This document shows, in pieces, positions 54,291 to 64,000 of a DNA stretch of 64,000 nucleotides. The notes under the pieces were generated by a model, which worked only from the letters and a program-made list of their open reading frames with translations, did not search any database and was not told where the DNA came from. Origin of the DNA: Ligula intestinalis. Taxonomy: Eukaryota; Platyhelminthes; Cestoda; Diphyllobothriidea; Diphyllobothriidae. The position numbers and the translations under genes were made by a program. Every line of letters starts with the position of its first letter. Within the stretch, counting starts at the first letter, position 1. The DNA lies in the NCBI GenBank assembly GCA_036362985.1, contig JAYGXS010000003.1, positions 51,333,294 through 51,397,293 of the forward strand, read 5' to 3'.

Positions 54291-54480
54291 ATTTTTCGAA
54301 AACTTGCATACGCTCGTCAACTACCCTTATAGAATATCATTATCGCAAACTTTTTCAAAAAAAACCAAACGGTACCATTCAGTAGGGAAAAAATTGACGC
54401 GATTTGCTACCGAGTGAGTAAATGAACGGGCATTTTAAGTACACTTTCTATAAAATACAGTTGAATTTATAAAATCATCG
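54285..54480 (+). repeat. old repeat, weak match to 4750 and 24150
   Basis: ACTTGCATACGCTCGTCAACT resembles the PLE-B terminal segment near 24165, and ATACAGTTGAATTTATAAA resembles 4807-4825. Diverged. Confidence 0.4.
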
Positions 54481-54921
54481 AAATGATTAATAAGTCTTTT
54501 TTACTGAGTGCAGACAGAAACATCTTGGGATTACATTTTATTATAATTAATATAACAATCCGAGTTACGTACTGCTTCCTAATCGAAAACACTTTTTTTA
54601 AGAATTTAGGAGTCCAAATGCGTTCGTCCATGCTCCCCGTAAAAAACTTAATTTCATGAGATTTGTCACTGACTGTATACTGATCTGTCTTCGCCAGGAT
54701 AGTTAAATGAGTACATTTTTCGTGAGAACCCCGGATTTGCCATGCAGTCCTGCGTAAACTGCCTGCAACCTCGTACACAGACCACATGCTCACAGAACAA
54801 CCCAGTTATCTTATACAATTATCAGGTGAAGACAAAGAAACTGGTAAGCTCATATTCCCATCTGCTCGGCCTATTGCTTATTACTCAGCTAATGACAGTT
54901 ATAGTGTAGGATATACTAATG

Positions 54922-55110
54922 CTAGCTGATTCTGGAGCAGATTGCTCCCCTATCAGACAGGAGACGTCCTCTAAACCTCAAGATGAATTAGATACTGTAG
55001 TAAACCAAAAGTTAACCTGAAAACGGCAAATGGCACCACATGACATAAAGGCATGATTAAGCTTGAACTAGGACTTGGTAAAGTTTCGTTAACCCATAAG
55101 ATGACACAGC
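54922..55110 (+). mobile_element. retroviral-type aspartic protease remnant of an LTR retrotransposon
   Basis: LADSGADCSPI (DSG at 54928-54936), and after a frameshift KGMIKLELGLGKVSLTHKM. The DSG/DTG active site, then an ANGT..I.G...L.L...... block is typical of gypsy-type proteases. Stops interrupt it, and no RT follows within reach. Confidence 0.55.
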
Positions 55111-57830
55111 CTGGTGGATAGAGTCGAGAGGGCGGAAACCAAGGCAAGCTCTCATGTGCGCCAGGCCTCAAACGTGTATTTACTCGGAATAGCATAAACC
55201 CAGATTCACCCAGAGATCAAGGGAACATGAGCCCAGCGCTGTCTTTAATCAACGTCACCTCTGAACCATTATAAGCGGCAGTAATAGTACCAGTACTAAT
55301 ACCGATCAGCTACACTGCTAGTAAACAGCAGTATAAATAGTAGTAGCAGTAGTAACAATATCAGACTCGGTCTATTTGAGTCTTTCTGGACACCTACTGA
55401 AAGTGAGTGAGGGTAGGTAGTGCAGTAGTACAAAAGCCTACGTCACCTAAGCCTAAAGTAGGTGGTGTTTCTGGTCTGTCAGTCATCATCCCTTCTCTTT
55501 GAACATATGGTGGACCTCATCAAAATCGAACTGGTCGAACTATCACCAGGATAGTCATGTCTGCAAGACAAGTCCTCCGACATGAAAACAAACCAATCTG
55601 AATGCGTATCAATGATGACGATGCCACATTTCTGGCGTTTGTAACGTCTAGGTGATATGGATTTTGCATTCGATCTCAATATACGGGCCGAACTATCGCG
55701 TCAGTTGGCAACCTGCCAAGGCACGACTGTCAGATATGTTATAGTGGGGAATGCATTTTATTAGCTTTGGGATGCAGTCCTCAGTGTCGGCCACATTCTC
55801 TCTTCCCTGCTAGTCGGCCATCCGAGCATGGCCATGCAATTTAGCTCAATCGGTAACTGGGTGAAAGCGTTTAGAATTTCAGAGCTTGTGAAAGATGTAC
55901 CGGGAGACATTAGCAAAGTGACGACGACCGGCATCCTGAAAATCCGCGGAAGGAGTTAACGGGTGGAACTTTACAGGTGCGACAAATGCTTCCGGTGAAG
56001 CTGCATGAACTAACTTTTAAGATCCGAATGGTTCACATGTCCCATAAAGCAAATTATCAAGCGAAACTGCATTTTCGAATGATCTCTACAGTAAAAATCC
56101 GATTAGCAGAGCTAATTGCTTCGTTCCTTCGACCCCGCAAGTTTGCTTTTCTAATAGCATGTTAAAACAGATGCATACTCAAAAAGTCGCATTCTTTGGG
56201 GTCTTGAATCCAGGTACAAGCTCATAAGCAGCAAAGTCTCCAATGGATAGGAATACTAGTTCGGAAAGTGTAACCAACCATTTTGTGTAGGTTTAAGAAC
56301 AAACTACTAATAAGGAGGGTTTTACATGCTACTCATAGTATCGTTCTAGCAAATGCGCACTCGAAATTTGTATAATCACTCATGGTTGCATGTAAAATTG
56401 AACTAATCACGTTTTCAGCGACCTTAACATCGAAAGCTTATATAATATACCAGAAGATCAGGCTGTGGATGACAGTTATGTCGGAAACGTCCGGAATACG
56501 GCACTTTGGTATAAAGGAGGTAATTTCCAGGGCAGTGTGCGGCGCATTCTTCACAGGAATGTGCACTCTCAAGTTCACAAACTGTAGGGGCGGGCAAGAC
56601 ATTGAAACGCACACCTTTAGCGCGAGAAATGTCAACGTTAAACAACTAAATTTAAAAAAAAAACTAAGCGCACGCGTTCAGGATCGGAGTTAATTTTGCT
56701 GGTTTAGGGTCAAGAATGTGGTCGTGCAGTTAGACGACATCCTATGCAACGTAAGGTTGCATAGTTGCTTGCATCCAAAGTGGCAGTTGTGAGCCATAGT
56801 ATGCTCTTGACCAAACGCCTAGAAGCTCACCTCTTATTCCTCATCCGAAGGTCTTGATGCAAGAAACCCTGATATGATAAACTAAGGGGAGCCCAATGTA
56901 CCTGGAGTTCTGGCTACCGAAAAGCGATCTTTTGCTGCGGGCTGCATTGAAAGAGAGGATCTCAGCCAAGGTTCCAGAGAGCACTTGGAAGAATTCAAGG
57001 ATTTACCCTGTGGGGATACAATGACTGAATCGGTGTAGGAATCCCGAAGTTGTTAGCCCAGACTGTTCTAAGTAGGTCCCACAAGGAAAACTCCCTTCGG
57101 TAACATTAGAAAACGTCAAGAATCCGACTAGGGTAGATCGAAATTACCGTTCGACCGAAGTAACGATTTCCGTAGAGAAAGCTTTAAACGTCTACGACAC
57201 TCTGAAACTCTGACAGCTTAGTCGCTAGATTAGTGGGTTTCCTCTGCTGAGTGTCAATTGGCGGTATAAATTTCGAATTCGTTGCTGGTTACCTCGGCAA
57301 GGTCAAGAGCTGGTGTGCGAATTTCGAGGACTGTCTTAAACTCTATGATCAACCAGACACCCGAAGAGGATGACAATCCCGGTGACGACTAGACTTCGCG
57401 TGTTGATAATGGTGCAATGCAGTGATTGAAAATGCAGGGGAGATTAGCTTATTCGTGGTATAACTGGGGCTCTGCCAACTTGGCACCCATCCTTCAGAAG
57501 TGAGGCAAAAAAGTACGAGTACTATGGTGGCATGCCTCATGGAAATAGACACAGATGCCTTTACCACTATTATCATCAGCATTGCAAGGTGGTTTTAGTG
57601 TGTGCATAACTAAAGGACGAGACCCAACCAAGCCAGGTTATGAAGTGAACATATATAGGCCGGCCAGATATGTGCACCGCGAAATCTCATTGAATTTCGC
57701 CAAATGGATGTTTGGCAGTTTTGTCCCATGCGAAACAAACCCCATAAAAACGCAAAATGAATAAGACGTTGTCCGCATTAGAGAACTCGGGTTCAATGAA
57801 ACCGACCGACAGACGCATGGCAGAAATTTA
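55110..57830. other. no recognised gene
   Basis: Intron DNA. A TAG/CAG-rich run lies at 55330-55360. The stretch 57240-57350 has an open frame but no motif I recognise. Confidence 0.35.
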
Positions 57831-57832
57831 AA

Positions 57833-59660
57833 TGCACAATCCATAAAGCCCCGCCCCCAGATATTTCCTTTTCTGCCGATGCCATCCTCACCGCCGTCAA
57901 GAAAAAAAGACCTTCGAAAGCCTTAGAACCAGATGGTCTGGCGCCTATCCATTTGCGCCACATCGCACCTATGGTGGCTGCCCACTTTGCTGTCCTCTTC
58001 AACCTTTCGCTGACTAATTCAATCATCCCCGATTGCTGGTGCCAGTAGATCATTATCCCTCTGCTCAAAGCGGGCAAGGACCCCAGCCTAGTGACCTCCT
58101 ATCACCCAATTGCCCTTCTCAGTCCATTGGCGAAGATCCTGGAACAGCTCATCCACCCAATTCTGAAGTCCGTGGCGGAACTGTCTTGTCATCAACATGG
58201 CTTCAGATCAGGTCGTGGGACCACAACGGCGCTTTTTTTAACTCAGTGATGCCATCCTCGAGGGCTTCAATCAACAGAAGTCCGCTTCGCGGACCGTAGC
58301 AGTCCCAGTTGACCTATCACGAGCCTTCGACTGCGTTCGCCACGATCAGCTCCTGCAGGACTTGGTCTCTTTGAACGTCCCGACTGGCCTGGTCCGATGG
58401 TTCGCGGCTTACCTCTGTGGGAGCCAAGATCGTGTCCTTTTCCGTGGCGCTCTCTTTAAGCCCCGCAAACAGACCTGCAGCGTTCCTAGAGACTCTGTAA
58501 TCAGTCCGACGCTCTTCAACATCTACAAGCGAGAGCTCCCACTCTCCGGACACCTGAAGAAGTGGTATCGTACGCGGACGATGTTACCTTCTTCTGCTGG
58601 CACCATCACATGGATCAGGCTGCGCAGCTCTGCACGGAGTTCATGCATGATGTCGAAAAATCGCGGCATCCAAGTCGTTTTTCACTGTTTTCACGCTGGA
58701 TTCGAAGGAGTTCGACCGTCACCCGGCCATTACTGTCAACGGTGCGCCCTTATCGCTCGTTCGCAAGTCCAAGCTCCTTGGCGTGCGTTTTGATCCGCTT
58801 TTCACGTTCGCGGACCATGCCAGGGAGGTCGCAGGCAAAGTGAGCCGCTGCACCAAGGTCCTCAAGGCTTTAGCAGGCACATCCTGGGGCTGTGCGAAAG
58901 AGACTTGTACGACCACATTCAAAACGCTGGCCGAGACTCACCTCACTTGCGCGGCACCAATCTGGTCTCCTAAGATCAGCTCCTCTAGCATTCGCCGCCT
59001 CCAGTCAGCACAGAACGCAACCCTCCGCACGATCACGGGTTGCTAAAAAAATTTCGCCTATCGATCATCTCCATGCAGAGGCTTCTGTACTGCCGGTCAC
59101 CCCTCACAGCACACTCCTAGGCCAGGAGTTCTGGTGGACATGTTCGCAGCCCGGCCATCCTATTCACCACTGTTGTCCCATTCCTGAGGTCATTTGCAAC
59201 GCTCGGTCGTCTATTCGAGCCCTCCAAAAGAAAGCTGTCGCCTCGTTTCTCTTGGACGTGTTCATTGATAGCTCTGCCACCAAGACAGGTATCCAGCGTC
59301 TTAACCAGGGAGCCGCTGTCGAGGAGAAACGAGGCTACCATTTCCCGGTCCTTTTGGGTGGCTATCCACCTCCGATTGCGGCCTCACAACAACATCTCCC
59401 GAGGGTCACTCGTTGTACTCTGGTTCAACTGCGCAGTGGCTACTCAATGGTCCTTCGCCGGTACCAACATCGGCTTAACCCGTCGACACCCGACTGCGGC
59501 ACCTCTCCGCATGACTGTGAGCATCTGTTCACCTGCGGCTCCCAGCCAGGCACCAAACTCACTCCCACGGACCTTTTGTTCAAGGAGATCGCTCCTTTAC
59601 GGGCCAGTGTATCACTTCAAAATACTCCAACGTACGGGCTGGCAAAATGGCTGTTTTAGT
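57833..59660 (+). mobile_element. Jockey-2 LINE, 5'-truncated
   Basis: From the pre-RT region (ILTAVKKKRPSKALEPDGLA, HLRHIAPMVAAHF) through LLKAGKDPSLVTSYHPIALL, HQHGFRSGRGTTTA, VPVDLSRAFDCV (catalytic Asp), DSVISPTLFNIY, VVSYADDVTFF and FADHAREVAGKVSRCTKVLK to the C-terminus LPRVTRCTLVQLRSGYSMVL and HDCEHLFTC, stop near 59657. Several stops and frameshifts (near 58048, 58235, 58560, 58690, 59043). The endonuclease is missing, as expected for 5' truncation. It is the same family as the fragment hosting Jockey-1. Confidence 0.9.
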
Positions 59661-59679
59661 GTCTCAAATTTATGACCGT

Positions 59680-60330
59680 TTATTTGGACACTACGGTCTG
59701 TTCATCAACACAATTCTTGGAGAAACTTAAAGGGTTAGCCTCCTGCTAAAGTTAGTCATGATAGCTTTTGACAACCAGTCAACGTGCTTGACTCGGGATT
59801 TTCGTTTTTGGCTTGTATCGTTCGTATGACTGGTAAGGCACTTGCAATGGCGAGGCATGACGGTGAAACAAATATATCTTGTTTTTTGCAGCGTAACTAT
59901 ATGCCTCCTGCCTCTGATTAACCGGTAACAGACGACTTCGCCCTCAGAGTACAAAACATGAAGCACGTTGCCCTTGGAGTCAAAAAAGTCCAACGAATGC
60001 AGTTGTTAGTATGCTCACATTTTTCCCAATAAAATTGTTGAACCTTCAGACCTAGGACTTCGTTGAACACTGTTTGTATTATAGACTGGGTAAGCGTCGA
60101 CTTTATCATATGTAGTCCTTCGACATAGTTTAGAATTCACCCACTGTAAAAAGGGTCCAATTTCACCAGTTGTTCTGACAAACCCATGACTAGCTGGCAT
60201 GGCAAAAAAGCCATTCAAGATTCCTTCTGCTACATTTCTGTCTACATTGCAGATAGCTACCTAATAAAAAAGGTATCAGACCATGGAGCTGTCAAGATCG
60301 AGCCTTATACCATGCGTAGCGAACGAATTC
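59680..60330. other. no recognised gene
   Basis: Intron DNA between the Jockey-2 LINE and the atlastin exon. Nothing recognised. Confidence 0.35.
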
Positions 60331-60334
60331 TTAC

Positions 60335-60730
60335 CTCGTTCATCTGCCGAATGTACTGCTCCTTGCAGCGGATAAGGGTTGTCAGATTGTTCGCCTCGGC
60401 CGTAGCTTGTAGAGTTGACATGGGTTCTGGAAGGGTGTCACCTTGGTAGATTTTAACGTACACCTTGAAGTACTCCATGAGGTCACGACAAGTAACTGCC
60501 TGGCCATGAATCATCTTCACATCAAGGTTGGCCGGCGACAGGAGTTGGGGCACGAAGCGCCCTAGCTGCTCCACGAACTCCGCATCAATTTCTGCAACAC
60601 GACCATCAAAATTCGGATTGGTGGACACCCGCAAGCCAGGGTGTGGCATCAGAAAGCAACGGAGACGCGAAAAACACGACATGATATGGTTTCGAAGGGA
60701 AACGTGTTCTGGATGCATTCCAGGAGTGAT
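60335..60730 (-). CDS. ATL: atlastin, exon at the end of the GTPase domain
   Basis: A 396-nt exon (132 codons, phase 0). It begins ITPGMHPEHVSLRNHIMSCF, continues CFLMPHPGLRVSTNPNFDG, then LLSPANLDVKMIHGQAVTCR, YFKVYVKIYQGDTLPEP and LQATAEANNL, and ends YIRQMNE. The block FLLPHPGL.V.TNP.FDG, then LL.P..L..K.I.G...TCR.L..Y, then LQATAEANNL is diagnostic of atlastins. Acceptor CCCCCCCTCAG is at 60731 onward and donor GTAAGA at 60329-60334. The P-loop, switch and RD-motif exons should lie to the right, beyond or between unrecognised segments. Read with the two other exons it gives a continuous 276-codon stretch. Confidence 0.94.
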
Positions 60731-61783
60731 CTGAGGGGGGGGTAGAAGGTGCGGTAATTATTGAGAATAAACTGTTCACGAGATAAAGAAAGTAGAAGTA
60801 AGTCAACGTAAATCCTCGTGTAAGTGAGGAACATGAACCAAGTGAAGTGCAGGAACTTGTATTGGTCGCAAGCATCTGAAGAAACTAGTTAACTCGCTCG
60901 CATTCAGGTATCTCAACCGACGTAATCATGATAGCAGAATTTAACTACATGCGGTCTGACATCACGGAAGTAGGGACCGGACTGAAGTCTAGCACAAAGT
61001 ATGGAGAACTCCAAGCAGACAGATAGCGGAAACTTATGGCGTCTGACGACAAAAGTCAGATGGTACTTGTCAAACTGGAAGAAATCGATACTTCCGCAGT
61101 TGAAGGCCGTTTTTTACCTGAAAAAATATAGCGTACTGTTGTTTTTTCATGGTACGGTGCCTGAAAATATGCATCAAGCTCCTAACGAAGTCAGTGGACA
61201 TTGACTGTCATTTTTAGATGCCATCAGATGTGATGACAATGTCTGGCTAAAAGTTACACATGTTTCCGATTCAGATTTTTGAGCCACAAATCAAAAGTCT
61301 TTTTATGATTTCCAGAAATAAAAGTTAACAAAAAGATAGAGAGCTCAGCTGTAATATTTGAAATGAAAAAACCAATAAATAATAAGGATGATCGGTTACT
61401 ATATTTATCCAACAAAAATCGTATTGTTGGCACAGCAGACCTGTTTGGGTCAGGAATCAGTCTGTACGTTTTCTAATTCAAAGCCACTTTGGTATGCCTA
61501 CCAGCCTTTGTGGGCTAAGCCTGTGTGAAATCGTATTACCGTCTGGAGGCGAGACTGAATAAAGATGCTTGCATATGAATGTAAACCAAACCTGTAGGAG
61601 TGACACCCACAATAGGGAATCAGCTAGGGATAAGGTGAGCAAATATTAATGCACCTTCTACAAACGATGCATCTTGCTTATCGTAATATTTCTTATCAGA
61701 AGATCACTGCATCGCAAGATAACAGAAATCGTCTCAACTGGTAGGCTTTTTGATACCGGCATCGCGTTTTGTTACAATTTTTT
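60731..61783. other. probable atlastin intron, no recognised element
   Basis: AT-rich, no recognised element or exon. Confidence 0.35.
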
Positions 61784-62279
61784 TCCCTTAAATGGCAAGG
61801 AAATGAAAACAGGCTTTTTTCGGAGCTGATTGTTCTATAACCTTTTGCCGTAAGGGTTTGCTATTCTTTTCAATAAAGTGAGCTGGATAACCACGTTTGA
61901 GAAGAGTTTCCTTGAGGTTTGCAATTTCTGCATCCAGCGTATCCATTGAGCAGATTTTGCTTGTCCTCTGGAAGAGGGTGCAAACTAAGTTACGTTTCCA
62001 TTGTAAGGGGACAAAACTTAGATAATGCAAATACTGCATTATCTAAGTTTTGTCCCCTTACAATGGAAACGTAACTTAGTTTGCACCCTCTTCCAGAGGA
62101 CAAGCAAAATCTGCTCAATGGATACGCTGGATGCAGAAATTGCAAACCTCAAGGAAACTCTTCTCAAACGTGGTTATCCAGCTCACTTTATTGAAAAGAA
62201 TAGCAAACCCTTACGGCAAAAGGTTATAGAACAATCAGCTCCGAAAAAGCCTGTTTTCATTTCCTTGCCATTTAAGGGA
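61784..62279. repeat. near-perfect 245-bp inverted repeat, 5-nt spacer
   Basis: Left arm 61784-62029, spacer 62030-62034, right arm 62035-62279. The arms appear identical except for one base in a T6/A5 homopolymer (left 6, right 5). Both arms encode the same PLE segment (see 62119-62345). Confidence 0.95.
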
Positions 62280-62345
62280 GACAACACCTTAAACACCATC
62301 ATGAGACGTTTACGCAATACAATTTTTTTGTTATATTATAGTAAA
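62119..62345 (+). mobile_element. PLE fragment, third subfamily (RT-end linker)
   Basis: MDTLDAEIANLKETLLKRGY, PAHFIEKN, then KKPVFISLPFKGD and MRRLRNT match the PLE linker (L...L..NGYP..FI, K....I.LPF.GD, ..RL...). The left palindrome arm carries the same segment on the minus strand (61790-61945). The match decays after 62330. Confidence 0.65.
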
Positions 62346-64000
62346 CTAGATTATTTCCTACCATCTTCATAACAGAGTACACAACATGATCACAGTTGTT
62401 CTAAAACCAGTCGAGACTAACGATAATGAAGAACATCACGTGAGGATGGTTTGGTGTACTTGTTTTTATGCAAAGGTTTTCAGTGTCGCTTATTTACTTC
62501 GACTAGTGCTTATATATCGATGTATTAACGCTGACTAACTTTCCTGAAGCTGTAATCTGGTTAGCGCATCATATTCTGCCTAATTTTGGTTACATTTTGG
62601 AGGCGCGTTAGATGGTCAATGTTATATAGACTGAACAGGTGATAGAAAATGATGTATCTTCGTGGAGAGTTTGCCAACTACCGTTATCGACTACAACATA
62701 ATCCGGTACAAAAAATACATGACACGAAAAGTAAAGGAAAACAGAAAACACTTAGCTAATTCGCATTGCATTTTATGGGTAAAGCAATGGAGGAAAAAAT
62801 ACCACAGAGCAAAGAATAAAGTACCTCTAGGCGTTTGTTTAAAAGAGACATGCCACCATCGCTGCCAAAAGGATAGTCGTAGGGGTAACTCCAATCTCGG
62901 ATTAGGAATTCCAGATGCTGAAAATAATAAAAGGAAACCTTTGAGAAAAACGGTTTTGTGAATACCGAAATAGCACGAGCTGGTTTCTAACTACGACTTT
63001 GATATAGTCTCTAAAGTGAGAAATATTTAGTTTTCAAATTGACCTATTTCTTGTTTTTACTTATCCTTGATTCATTTTTATTTCATTTTCTCTGAAGAAA
63101 TTTGGATTTATTACCATAACTTCGAACTGATCAACTAACAGCGCCTACAGATATTTGTGTCACGAAGTTGTGTGGATATAATTTACACTGATAGAAAGCA
63201 GGCGATCCAGGACGCTGGGCAGGCTCCGGCAGTATGGAGCAAAGAGTACCTGCTGCGAATATGCCCTAAATCCCCGTACTAGACGGGGATAAAATTGTTC
63301 CTAGTTATAAAAAGATTCCAAGTTACCTGATGAGCATTCAAGAGACAGTTTGGAAAAATGCTCAATGGTACAAGAGGGAGTTTGGAGTTACGAAATAACA
63401 AATGGTCATGGAGCGTAACTTTCATTTAATTTCCTGGAAGAACGTGCAGGGATCTTGAGTAATCCCGAGTGGCATTCTGGCCAGTGTTAGCGTTCGTAAA
63501 TGTGTGGCTGTAATTTACGTAAACCTAAGTTATTCAAAAGGCTAGGATACAAAACTAACAGTAGTTACAATATGCGACTGGCATCACTAGTGGAACAAAT
63601 GTATTGCGTAATCAAAACTCCGTAGGGAGATATTTGTAATGTGACCAATATAAGGTCCAAATTAGCAGGGCGAACTGGGGAAGAAAGGCCGAAGGAGATC
63701 GAGTTTCAAATACGGAAATTCACGAGATTTTTAGAATATAACAAACTTGGAAGAAGAACAACCAAGGTGATATGATAAAAAAACCACAGAACTTCAGACC
63801 TTCGGGGGATTCAGGTGCGGACGAAGCAAGTTGGTTTAACGCAAACCTTGATTATCCTAAGCCAAATGAAATAAACCAAATACCAACCAGAGCAGACAAT
63901 TAAATGCGTGCTGATTTAAGCATCCACTCGCGTTTACCAAGGATTTCTTCAAATCACTACCATTAAAAATACAGTGCATGCAACAAATAACCTATAAATA
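62345..64000. other. no recognised gene
   Basis: AT-rich. The plus ORF 62662-62961 (99 codons, lysine-rich) has no known motif. No atlastin GTPase exon was recognised here on the minus strand. Confidence 0.35.

Larger units (their letters stand above)
48902..60334 (-). other. ATL: atlastin intron (about 11.4 kb)
   Basis: Donor GTAAGA at 60329-60334 and acceptor TGTCTACAG next to 48901. It contains the nested PLE, Jockey-2 and Jockey-1 stack, a protease remnant and a second Jockey-2 copy, all on the plus strand, opposite to atlastin transcription. Confidence 0.85.

Noticed and set aside
61788..62372. Two convergent or divergent genes with the same protein
   Set aside because: They are the two arms of one palindrome. 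The shared start MQ(Y/I)LHYLSF is created by the spacer, and the body is PLE linker sequence.

Overview
The window reads as intron and intergenic DNA from a repeat-rich metazoan genome. I infer a parasitic flatworm, most likely a tapeworm of the Diphyllobothriidea group. The inference rests on the mix of elements (Penelope-like elements, RTE and Jockey-type LINEs, a Ty3/gypsy element, hammerhead-ribozyme SINEs) and on one split host gene; no species-specific marker was seen. There are no operons, Shine-Dalgarno sites or CRISPR arrays. One 10-N assembly gap lies at 14351-14360.

Host gene. Three minus-strand exons (60335-60730, 48692-48901, 34135-34356) encode consecutive parts of atlastin, the dynamin-like GTPase that fuses ER membranes. 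They cover the end of the GTPase domain and linker, the helical middle domain, and the two-helix membrane anchor. All three are whole-codon (phase 0) exons with GT/AG borders. The GTPase core must lie beyond the right edge, and the C-terminal exon was not found. The two introns (about 11.4 and 14.3 kb) are packed with transposable elements.

Layout. 1-2.9 kb: broken gypsy pol and start of its 3' LTR. 3-12 kb: old repeats, a hammerhead SINE, an internally deleted Penelope-like element (PLE). 12.8-24.2 kb: PLE fragments, four solo-LTR-like elements, a degenerate telomere-like tract, hammerhead SINEs, a free-standing hammerhead motif, and an RTE LINE inserted in a PLE. 25.5-33.7 kb: PLEs and tRNA-derived SINEs. 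34.1-60.7 kb: atlastin exons and introns, with two RTE copies, a 1-kb duplicated PLE block, and a Jockey LINE nested in another Jockey LINE that is itself flanked by PLE reverse transcriptase. 61.8-62.3 kb: a near-perfect 245-bp inverted repeat made of PLE sequence.

Main points of interest. (1) Hammerhead-type self-cleaving ribozyme motifs occur in three contexts: tRNA-derived SINEs, PLE ends, and a separate retrozyme-like unit; several show compensatory changes in stems. (2) The Jockey LINE at 50.1-54.0 kb carries a 2A-like motif just after its start codon, ahead of a PHD-type finger. (3) Target-site duplications resolve the order of insertion in several nests. Nearly all mobile elements are broken; no intact transposition ORF is present.
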